Shown here: piece by piece, positions 1 through 6,261 of the stretch
Layout: each line of letters starts with the position of its first letter
How positions within the stretch are numbered: the first letter of the stretch is position 1
NCBI GenBank assembly: GCA_030623035.1
Contig: JAUXFK010000146.1
Span: 1 to 7,547, forward strand
DNA length: 7,547 nucleotides
Source: Deltaproteobacteria bacterium
GTDB taxonomy: Bacteria; Desulfobacterota; UBA8473
Reading direction: 5' to 3'
Translations under genes and position numbers: made by a program
Notes under the pieces: generated by a model
Database searches by the model: none
Told to the model about the DNA's origin: nothing
What the model saw: only the letters and a program-made list of their open reading frames with translations

Positions 1-426
1 GGGTTCGGCTTGATTGCCGTAGTCCTGATTGGCTTACTCGCCATGTTTATGGTATTGTCAAGAACCATAGGTGGAGGAAACATTACATACAGTGCAAAGG
101 GGTCTGCCGGCCCTGTAGTTTTCAGCCATCTCAACCATACGAAGGGCGAAAAGGCAAAATATATATGTGAAGACTGCCATGAGCACCCCTTCAGGGCTGA
201 TAGCAATTCAGGATTCATCATCCAGTTACTTAGCACTTCGGATAAGGTGGTAAGGATAGGGAAAGATACCCATAACGTATGGGTTGCCCCTGCCGGAATC
301 GAGTCAGGGGAGGGTAAAATAATAGAGGTCGACAGGGCGGAGAAGATGTGTTCAACAGGTACATGCCATGACGGCAAAGAATCATTCAGCAGGATGGAAT
401 GTCTGAAGTGTCACAAGAGGAGATAG
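1..426 (+). CDS. Membrane-anchored triheme c-type cytochrome (c7/c3-like), 5' partial
   Basis: Probably a small periplasmic electron carrier held to the membrane by an N-terminal helix. The frame is open to base 1. The first available start, TTG at 10, would give a hydrophobic segment with no basic n-region and has no visible Shine-Dalgarno site, so the true start is probably upstream of the window. Counting from that TTG, residues 2-17 form a hydrophobic anchor. Three haem-binding motifs follow: CEDCH (C53, C56, H57), CSTGTCH (C114, C119, H120; a CX4CH spacing) and CLKCH (C131, C134, H135) at the C-terminus. H40, H43, H59 and H88 are candidate distal ligands. Three haems in about 100 residues, with the pattern 'FSHLNH' before the first and 'CHDGKESF' at the second, match the c7-type triheme domain family. 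Its stop codon abuts the start of the Fe-S subunit gene, so it belongs to the same operon. Partner and redox role are inferred from context. Confidence 0.85.
   Translation, partial: GFGLIAVVLIGLLAMFMVLSRTIGGGNITYSAKGSAGPVVFSHLNHTKGEKAKYICEDCHEHPFRADSNSGFIIQLLSTSDKVVRIGKDTHNVWVAPAGIESGEGKIIEVDRAEKMCSTGTCHDGKESFSRMECLKCHKRR
417..422 (+). promoter_or_regulatory. Shine-Dalgarno site of the Fe-S subunit gene, inside the cytochrome gene
   Basis: GAGGAG overlaps the last codons of the cytochrome gene and lies 4 bases before the TTG at 427. It supports the TTG as start over the internal ATG nine codons later. Stop TAG and start TTG are directly adjacent (TAGTTG), an arrangement that favours translational coupling. 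Confidence 0.7.
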
Positions 427-1086
427 TTGGAAAAGAAGGTTAAAAAATGGGGAATGGTGATAGACCAGCGAAAATGCGTTGGCTGCCATACTTGTACTGT
501 AGCATGTAAGAGTGAGAACAATGTTCCCCTTGGTTACTGGCGGTCCTGGGTGAAAGGTATACAGAAGGGTAAGTACCCTGATGTAAAGAACTTTTTTCTA
601 AGAAGACTCTGCAACCATTGTGATACGCCCCCCTGTGTGGAGGTCTGTCCTGTTGAGGCAACCGTACGCAGAGTCGACGGGGTGGTAACCATATATTATG
701 GCAAATGCATCGGCTGCGGGATGTGTATTGCGGCCTGTCCTTACGATGCAAGGTTCTTTAATCCTGTAAGGCATACTGCGGACAAGTGCACCTTCTGCAC
801 ACACAGAATCGATGCAGGGTTGCTGCCTGCGTGTGTTACATCGTGTATTGGCAGGGCTATTACTTTCGGTGATTTGAATGATCCCAAAAGTGAAGTATCA
901 AGAGTAATTGCGGCCAATTCCACAGTTGTGCTCAAACCTGCTTTGAGGACACACCCGAAGGTTTATTATATCGCAGCGGACAGGGACATCATGGGCCGCA
1001 TAAAGATATCTGAAAAATACCCGGAGGCGATTGAGGAATATCACGACACAATTCCGAGTAAACTTTCAGATTATTGGGATAAATAA
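427..1086 (+). CDS. Four-cluster [4Fe-4S] ferredoxin-type electron-transfer subunit of a molybdoenzyme (TtrB/PsrB/DmsB family)
   Basis: This is the electron-wire subunit of a CISM complex, passing electrons between the membrane quinone subunit and the molybdopterin subunit. It is 219 residues, normal for the family. Sixteen cysteines fall in four groups: C17/C20/C23/C27, C62/C65/C70/C74, C94/C97/C100/C104 and C121/C124/C136/C140. The last has the wide CX2CX11CX3C spacing typical of TtrB, PsrB and PhsB. All sixteen ligands are present, so four [4Fe-4S] clusters are expected. No signal peptide is visible; by analogy with DmsB-type subunits it would be exported as a passenger of the Tat-bearing catalytic subunit. 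The TTG start is chosen because of the GAGGAG site ending 5 bases upstream. Gene order cytochrome, Fe-S, NrfD, catalytic subunit supports one complex. The closest named relative seems to be TtrB given the TtrA-like partner, but I do not assign the symbol because the substrate is unproven. Confidence 0.92.
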   Translation: MEKKVKKWGMVIDQRKCVGCHTCTVACKSENNVPLGYWRSWVKGIQKGKYPDVKNFFLRRLCNHCDTPPCVEVCPVEATVRRVDGVVTIYYGKCIGCGMCIAACPYDARFFNPVRHTADKCTFCTHRIDAGLLPACVTSCIGRAITFGDLNDPKSEVSRVIAANSTVVLKPALRTHPKVYYIAADRDIMGRIKISEKYPEAIEEYHDTIPSKLSDYWDK

Positions 1087-1110
1087 TGGTATCGTTAAAT
1101 ATAAAAGAGG

Positions 1111-1180
1111 GTAACAGTTTAATTTGACCGCCGCTTCTTGCTTGCTGATATCTTCTTATTTCAGAAAACTAAACAGTTAC
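1111..1180. repeat. Imperfect inverted repeat in the 107-base gap before the NrfD gene
   Basis: Bases 1111-1125 can pair with 1166-1180 at 13 of 15 positions; the mismatches are at 1116/1175 and 1122/1169. The enclosed loop is about 40 bases. The right arm ends three bases before the AGAGG ribosome site of the next gene, so folding could affect its translation. The octamer AAAAGAGG occurs at 1103-1110 and again at 1181-1188, just outside the two arms. Within the element a TTGACC (1124-1129) stands 17 bases before GATATC (1147-1152), a weak promoter-like pair. No poly-U run follows, so it is not an intrinsic terminator. Function is unknown. Confidence 0.4.
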
Positions 1181-1183
1181 AAA

Positions 1184-1188
1184 AGAGG
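1184..1188 (+). promoter_or_regulatory. Shine-Dalgarno site deciding the TTG start of the NrfD-like gene
   Basis: AGAGG lies 5 bases before TTG at 1194. An in-frame TAA at 1170-1172 excludes any longer version, and no ATG or GTG lies between it and 1194, so TTG is the only reasonable start. Confidence 0.7.
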
Positions 1189-1193
1189 CAACA

Positions 1194-2084
1194 TTGGAAC
1201 CGAGTGTATTGTATAACGTACCCCATGAAATTCCGTGGAAGGTCTATATACCGCTGTATTTTTATTTTACCGGATTAAGTGCGGGATCTTTTATCCTTTC
1301 TTCTCTGTATACGGTTTTTGGTATAAAGAAATACAAGCCACTTGCCTTCCCTGCTGCGATTATATCATTTGTACTGCTTTTGATTGCACCTGTGTGTCTC
1401 ATAGTCGACCTCCAACAGCCCTTCAGGTTCTGGCATACGTTGGTACCGTCTTTCTTCAATCCCAAGGCTGCACTTTCTTATGGTACCTGGCTGCTTACGG
1501 CCTATCCGGTAGCCAATATCATTTACATATGGTTTATCTTTGTAAAGGATGAAAGGATGATGAGGATAATGGGGACAATTACAGTACCCCTGGCTGTATC
1601 CGTTCATGCGTATACTGGTTTTGCCTTTTCTTTAGTTAGGGGAAGGGCATGGTGGCACACCGCGTTGATGCCCGGTTATTTCTTAACCTCTGCAATCCTT
1701 TCCGGTGTTGCCCTGCTTGTTGTTGTTGCCTTTATTATTAACATTTTCTCTAAAAAGAAACTGGACGAGGATATATTCTCTGACCTGTATAATATGATGA
1801 TTGCCATCATAATTTTAGACCTCTTCTGGGTATTGTCCTTCTGGTTTACCCTGTTGCTTTCAAATACAGATGGGCTTGCCTCTATCATCACCGCTATTCA
1901 TGATCCTTTGTATATGTGGGGAGAGCTGATTTTTGGAATGCTGGTGCCCCTCTTTCTCTTGATCTTACCGGTAACTCGGCGAAGTAAGGTATGGGTCACG
2001 CTGAGCGCCATCCTGGTCATAGTCGGTGTGTTCCTTATGAGATACTCCCTGGTATTTATTGGATTTGAGATACCATTGAGCTAG
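1194..2084 (+). CDS. NrfD/PsrC-family quinone-interacting integral membrane subunit (TtrC-like)
   Basis: Probable membrane anchor of the molybdoenzyme complex; family members exchange electrons with the quinone pool and dock the Fe-S subunit on the outer face. The 296-residue protein has eight predicted helices at roughly residues 17-43, 49-73, 93-117, 125-148, 160-186, 198-222, 240-260 and 267-290, the usual NrfD/PsrC count. Family signatures visible are the N-terminal 'HEIPWKVYIPLYFYFTGLSAG', 'DLQQPFRFW' after helix 2, 'NPKAALSYGTWLL' at helix 3, 'HAYTGF' in helix 4, 'PGYFLTSAILSG' at helix 5 and the acidic 'WGEL' opening helix 7. No haem or cluster motifs are present. Start is TTG with an AGAGG site. 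The 107-base gap upstream is unusually long for this operon and holds an inverted repeat. The catalytic-subunit gene begins about 25 bases after the stop, so the two are very likely cotranscribed. Confidence 0.9.
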   Translation: MEPSVLYNVPHEIPWKVYIPLYFYFTGLSAGSFILSSLYTVFGIKKYKPLAFPAAIISFVLLLIAPVCLIVDLQQPFRFWHTLVPSFFNPKAALSYGTWLLTAYPVANIIYIWFIFVKDERMMRIMGTITVPLAVSVHAYTGFAFSLVRGRAWWHTALMPGYFLTSAILSGVALLVVVAFIINIFSKKKLDEDIFSDLYNMMIAIIILDLFWVLSFWFTLLLSNTDGLASIITAIHDPLYMWGELIFGMLVPLFLLILPVTRRSKVWVTLSAILVIVGVFLMRYSLVFIGFEIPLS

Positions 2085-2102
2085 ACGTATGAAGTGGTTA
2101 AC

Positions 2103-2107
2103 GGAGG
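2103..2107 (+). promoter_or_regulatory. Shine-Dalgarno site whose spacing favours TTG 2114 over ATG 2108
   Basis: GGAGG at 2103-2107 directly touches ATG 2108, leaving no spacer, but lies 6 bases from the in-frame TTG at 2114. An in-frame TAA at 2099-2101 rules out a longer product. The TTG start would give MKKLTRRDF, a normal Tat n-region. Confidence 0.6.
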
Positions 2108-5035
2108 ATGTCTTTGAAGAAGTTAACAAGACGTGATTTTATAAAAACATCGGTGATCCTGGGTGGAAGTGCATATTTAGGCGGGTGCCACCTTTTCGAG
2201 GCAAAAGGGGACGTGCCTTTATATATTATGGGGGCTGCTGCCTCAGACCCTGTTGAGACCACAGTTGGGATAGAGAGTATTTACAGTGTCTGTCAGATGT
2301 GTGAAGGCAACTGCGGGCTCAGGGCAAGGGTCAGAGAAGGTACCGTGATTAAGCTCGATGGGAATCCCTACCATCCGAATTCTATGGAACCGCATATCCC
2401 ATACAGTACAGACCTCAAAGAGGCGATTCAATACAGTGGTTCTTTATGTGTGAAAGGTCAGGCTGGTATTCAAACTCTATATGATCCATATCGGATTAAA
2501 GCGCCGTTGAAGAGAGTTGGTCCCAGAGGTTCGGGCAAATGGCAGACCATAACCTGGGAGGAGGCCATTGAGGAGATTGTACAAGGTGGCGACCTTTTTA
2601 ATGAAGGCAAAGTAGAAGGTCTGAGAGGGATTAGAGATATAAAGACATTAATAGATAAGAAGAGACCTGAACTGGGGGTTAAGGCAAACCAGTTTGTCTT
2701 TTTAAGTGGTAAGTTGGATTTGGGGAGCAGGTCTTTTATATCCAGGTTTATGAACTCATATGGTTCGATAAACGGGGAGACAGACGATACGAGTATCAGG
2801 CAATCCAGTTACAGGACAGGTTTTCAACTCAGCCTAAATGATGATTATGATAGTCTGAAGCCCGATTTCCTCAACTCCAGGTTTTTGATATTTTTCGGAT
2901 CATCACCATTGGAATCGAGTGTTCCCGTACAGACAGTCGTAAGAAAGATGATGAAGGCAAAGGTTGGAGCAGGGGGAGGATCAGAATCATTACAGCAGAA
3001 AGGGTATGGGAAGGAGTTCAAGGACAGGTATGGGGTACTCAAGTGGGTAGTGGTCGATCCAAGGCTGTCGAATTCTGCTTCAATGGCGGATCAGTGGGTC
3101 CCGATAAAGCCATGCACAGATGCTGCGCTTGCATTAGGCATGATGCGATGGATGATGGATAATAATGCCTACGATTCCGGATTTTTACAGAATACGACAA
3201 AGAGAGCAGCAACAATAGATGAAGAGAAGAACTGGACCAATGCGACTTATCTGGTGAGATTGGATAATATGGAACTGTTGAGGACAAGGGATGCAGGGTT
3301 AAATGAACAGGGCGATAAGTATGTAGTCTGGAACGATGGAGAGCCAAGGGTTTTTGATAGCATTGATCATGGTCAGTTAGAGGTAAAGGTGCGGATAAAT
3401 AACATCCCTTGCAAGTCCGTCTTTCTATTATTAAAAGAAAGGGTTTGCGAAAAGGATATCAAAGGATATGCGAAGATATGCGGTGTTGAACCTTCTGTAA
3501 TCGAGAAATTGGCCGAAGAATTTACGTCGTATGGGAAGCGGGCGGTTGCTGACTTTTATGGTGGTGCTGTTCAACATTCCAATGGTACTTATACTGCAAG
3601 AACCATAATCGCGTTAAATTTTCTAATCGGAAATATCGATGCAAAAGGGGGCCTTATTGCAGGTGGAGGCAGTTGGGATTTTAATGGGGCAGAAAAGACG
3701 CTGGCTGATCTTAAGAATATCCCGGACAGTATGAAATTATCCGGCATACGGATTGACAGGGCAGGGCACAGATATGAGGATACAACAGAATTCAAAAACA
3801 GAGGATATCCGTCGAAGAGGCCGTGGTTTCCTTTTGCCTCTTGCTGGGGAAATTTTCAGGAGGTAATACCCAGTATAGCCGATGGTTATCCGTATCCTGT
3901 AAAGGCATTGTTTTTGTACAGGGCGAATCCTTCTTACTCGGCTCCGGCCATGAGAGATACAGTAAAGGACACGTTGAAAGACACAAAAAATGTCCCGCTT
4001 ATTGTAGCGATTGACAGTGAGATTACAGAGACCAATACCTTTGCAGACTATATCTTGCCTGACACAACCTATCTGGAGAGATGGGATATTTGTAAAGTAT
4101 CACCGGTTATTACGAATCAAACTATTGGAATCAGAAGGCCGGTAATCGGGAACTTTGATCCAAAGACAGGGGCATATAAACCCGTAATCCCGACCACGAT
4201 GTTAATGGAGGATATACTGATTCGATTGACAAAGAAAATGGGATTGCCTGGTTTTGGGGATCATGGCTTTGGCTTTGGATTACCGCTGAATACCGCATGG
4301 GATTTCTATAAAAGAGCAATTTCCAATCTCGTAAGGAGCAATGCAGATACAGTCCTGTCAAGGCTTGGTGAAAACCAGCGGATAGAGTATGCCCTCTTGC
4401 GGGGAGGGAGGTTTGAATCCTACGATAAGGCCTATAAAGAGGGTCATACTGGTCGTGTATATGGTGGCCTCTGCCAGATTTATAATGAGAAGTTGCAGAA
4501 AACCAATGATTCCATGACCGGAAAGCCTTTTGATGGGCTTCCGAGATACGAGCCTATCCTGGATGCAGCAGGTAAGGATATTAAAGACAGTTCTTATCCT
4601 TTGCAGTTGATATCATACAGGTTTACCTTCGATTCCAGGATGAGGACTGCTGCCAATAGATGGCTTCTTGAAGTGATGCCGGAAAACAGTATTCTGATAA
4701 ACCCGATAGACGCAAGTGCAATAGGTGTAAAGACAGGGGATAGGGTAAAGATAGAATCGCCGAATTCAAAAGGGATCATTGGGAACATAGCGGTTAGAGA
4801 AGGCATTCGACCCGGTGTAGTGGGTATCCCTTATGGCTTTGGACGTTGGGGCATTGGAGCCAATCCTGTAAATATAGATGGGAAGAGTATCGGGAGTGAT
4901 TCTACTAGAGGGGCGGGAATCCCTTTAACCCCCCTGTTGCGGGTAGACCCAATCTTAAAGAACGTATGCCTCCAGGACAAGATTGGGGCAAATGCCTCCT
5001 TTAATGATACCCGGGTTAGGGTGGTTAAGGTTTAA
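2108..5035 (+). CDS. Tat-exported molybdopterin oxidoreductase, tetrathionate reductase subunit A-like catalytic subunit
   Basis: Catalytic subunit of the complex, DMSO-reductase superfamily, expected to bind bis-MGD and one [4Fe-4S] cluster outside the cytoplasmic membrane. The longer ATG form (975 residues) is listed; TTG 2114 is the likelier start by ribosome-site spacing. Residues 7-13 carry the Tat motif TRRDFIK, then a hydrophobic segment ending in LGGC (C27). The cluster ligands are C62, C65, C69 and C114. TtrA-like stretches follow: KPDFLNSRFLIFFGSSP (about 252-267), VDPRLSNSASMADQW (about 316-330), NWTNATYLV (about 375-383), GGAVQH (485-490), LYRANPS (about 602-608) and, from about residue 836, the C-terminal cofactor-binding domain. 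Length fits TtrA, which is near 1000 residues. Oddities: the position expected to hold the Mo-ligating cysteine is R231 in 'TSIRQSSYR', the PGTD/PGSD motif reads PCTD (C336), and GFGHW reads GFGRW (R913). The frame is intact, so this is not a decayed gene. The substrate may be tetrathionate, another sulfur compound or something else. The fold assignment is firm, the function is not. Confidence 0.9.
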   Translation: MSLKKLTRRDFIKTSVILGGSAYLGGCHLFEAKGDVPLYIMGAAASDPVETTVGIESIYSVCQMCEGNCGLRARVREGTVIKLDGNPYHPNSMEPHIPYSTDLKEAIQYSGSLCVKGQAGIQTLYDPYRIKAPLKRVGPRGSGKWQTITWEEAIEEIVQGGDLFNEGKVEGLRGIRDIKTLIDKKRPELGVKANQFVFLSGKLDLGSRSFISRFMNSYGSINGETDDTSIRQSSYRTGFQLSLNDDYDSLKPDFLNSRFLIFFGSSPLESSVPVQTVVRKMMKAKVGAGGGSESLQQKGYGKEFKDRYGVLKWVVVDPRLSNSASMADQWVPIKPCTDAALALGMMRWMMDNNAYDSGFLQNTTKRAATIDEEKNWTNATYLVRLDNMELLRTRDAGLNEQGDKYVVWNDGEPRVFDSIDHGQLEVKVRINNIPCKSVFLLLKERVCEKDIKGYAKICGVEPSVIEKLAEEFTSYGKRAVADFYGGAVQHSNGTYTARTIIALNFLIGNIDAKGGLIAGGGSWDFNGAEKTLADLKNIPDSMKLSGIRIDRAGHRYEDTTEFKNRGYPSKRPWFPFASCWGNFQEVIPSIADGYPYPVKALFLYRANPSYSAPAMRDTVKDTLKDTKNVPLIVAIDSEITETNTFADYILPDTTYLERWDICKVSPVITNQTIGIRRPVIGNFDPKTGAYKPVIPTTMLMEDILIRLTKKMGLPGFGDHGFGFGLPLNTAWDFYKRAISNLVRSNADTVLSRLGENQRIEYALLRGGRFESYDKAYKEGHTGRVYGGLCQIYNEKLQKTNDSMTGKPFDGLPRYEPILDAAGKDIKDSSYPLQLISYRFTFDSRMRTAANRWLLEVMPENSILINPIDASAIGVKTGDRVKIESPNSKGIIGNIAVREGIRPGVVGIPYGFGRWGIGANPVNIDGKSIGSDSTRGAGIPLTPLLRVDPILKNVCLQDKIGANASFNDTRVRVVKV

Positions 5036-5050
5036 AGGATTACTACGTTA

Positions 5051-5063
5051 GAACTACTAGTTC
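5051..5063. repeat. Short perfect palindrome upstream of sucC
   Basis: GAACTACTAGTTC has 6-base arms around a central C and lies 2 bases before the AAAGGAGA ribosome site of sucC. It could be a small operator or chance. It is too short and lacks the U-run needed for a terminator between the redox genes and sucCD. Confidence 0.3.
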
Positions 5064-5079
5064 ACAAAGGAGATTACAG

Positions 5080-6243
5080 ATGAAGATTCATGAATATCAA
5101 GCAAAGAAGATTCTTAAGGATTATGATATTCCGATCCCGCAAGGGGATGTTGCGGATACTCCACAACAGGCAAAGGAGATTGCAAAGAGGATTGGTAAAA
5201 AGGTAGCAATAAAGGCCCAGATTCACGCCGGCGGAAGGGGTAAAGGAGGAGGCATAAAGACAGCTTCATCTCCGGAGGAAGCAGAGAAGGCGGCAAGAGA
5301 GATAATAGGGATGAACCTTGTTACCCATCAGACCGGTCCGCAGGGCAAAGAGGTAAAGAAGGTTTTAATCGAAGAGGCATTGGATATAGAGAAAGAGCTG
5401 TATCTGGGGATTGTAGTTGACCGCTCAAAAGATCAAGAGCAGCCGGTAATCATGGCCTCTGCAGCAGGGGGTATGGAGATCGAGGAGGTTGCCGCCAAAA
5501 CCCCTGAGCAGATCATCAAGGTAGGCGCCAATCCAGTCGGAAGCTTTAGTGCATATCAGGGACGCAAAGTTGGGTATGGTCTGGGTTTGGACAAGTCCCT
5601 TGTATCCAAAGTATCCCGCATCGTAGAGATGCTTTTGAAGATATTTGTAGAAAAAGATGTCTCTCTTTTAGAGATCAACCCTCTTGTCTTGACAAAGGAT
5701 GGGGAGTTTTTTGCACTCGATGCCAAGATGAACTTCGATGATGATGGGCTTTACCGTCAAAAAGATTTAAAAGAACTGAGGGATTTGAGTGAAGAGGAGC
5801 CTTTAGAGGTAGATGCATCGAATGCGGGTGTCAATTACATAAAACTGGACGGAAATGTGGGATGTCTGGTAAATGGGGCAGGTCTCGCAATGGCTACCAT
5901 GGACCTCATAAAACTGGCAGGCGGAGAACCTGCAAACTTCCTTGATGTCGGGGGGGGTGCCAGTGCAGAAGGTATTGAAAAGGCATTTAGAATTTTAACC
6001 TCTGATAAGAACGTCAAGGCAATACTGGTGAATATATTTGGCGGTATTCTCCGATGTGATCGGGTGGCCGATGGAATAATAGAAGCAGCCTCAAAGATAA
6101 ATCTAACTCTCCCCATGGTGGTTAGACTACAGGGCACAAATGTAGAAGAAGGCAGGAAACTTCTCAAAGAATCCAATTTAAAGTTTGAGGTAGCCGAAGG
6201 ACTTTTCGAGGCAGCTCAGAAGGCGGTAGCTTTACTTGATTAG
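5080..6243 (+). CDS. sucC: Succinate-CoA ligase [ADP-forming] subunit beta
   Basis: The beta subunit of succinyl-CoA synthetase binds nucleotide and succinate in the reversible reaction succinyl-CoA + NDP + Pi to succinate + CoA + NTP in the cytoplasm (TCA cycle). It is 387 residues, against 388 in E. coli. An N-terminal ATP-grasp domain opens with MKIHEYQAKKIL and contains 'QIHAGGRGKGGG' (about 47-58). The Mg-binding pair is N200 in LLEINPLVL and D214 in FALDAKM. 'LDGNVGCLVNGAGLAMATMD' (about 256-275), 'GGEPANFLDVGGGA' (about 281-294) and 'NIFGGILRCD' (about 318-327) are diagnostic of the C-terminal domain and power-helix region. P20 matches the ATP-type E. coli enzyme, where animal GTP-type enzymes have glutamine; the ADP-forming call rests partly on that. 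ATG is preceded by AAAGGAGA with a 6-base spacer. It lies 44 bases after the molybdoenzyme gene with no terminator seen, and 18 bases before sucD. Confidence 0.97.
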   Translation: MKIHEYQAKKILKDYDIPIPQGDVADTPQQAKEIAKRIGKKVAIKAQIHAGGRGKGGGIKTASSPEEAEKAAREIIGMNLVTHQTGPQGKEVKKVLIEEALDIEKELYLGIVVDRSKDQEQPVIMASAAGGMEIEEVAAKTPEQIIKVGANPVGSFSAYQGRKVGYGLGLDKSLVSKVSRIVEMLLKIFVEKDVSLLEINPLVLTKDGEFFALDAKMNFDDDGLYRQKDLKELRDLSEEEPLEVDASNAGVNYIKLDGNVGCLVNGAGLAMATMDLIKLAGGEPANFLDVGGGASAEGIEKAFRILTSDKNVKAILVNIFGGILRCDRVADGIIEAASKINLTLPMVVRLQGTNVEEGRKLLKESNLKFEVAEGLFEAAQKAVALLD

Positions 6244-6261
6244 ACAGCCAAGGAGGGATAG

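Noticed and set aside
440..751. 103-codon minus-strand open frame over the Fe-S subunit gene
   Set aside because: It is antisense to a gene with all sixteen cluster cysteines, its product resembles no family, and no ribosome site is seen.
1124..1219. Small plus-strand open frame starting at TTG 1124 after the first AAAAGAGG
   Set aside because: It is out of frame with the NrfD gene, has no protein-like features and ends shortly inside that gene; the AAAAGAGG site is more than 10 bases away.
3039..3347. 102-codon minus-strand open frame inside the molybdoenzyme gene
   Set aside because: It is low-complexity Ser/Leu-rich shadow sequence opposite a well-matched TtrA-like region.
2108..5035. 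Molybdoenzyme gene as a pseudogene because of altered motifs
   Set aside because: The frame is intact at full family length, with the Tat signal, Fe-S ligands and C-terminal domain all preserved; substitution is not decay.
5835..6176. 113-codon minus-strand open frame over sucC
   Set aside because: It is a shadow of a highly conserved enzyme gene, and its Pro/Ser-rich product reflects the opposite strand.
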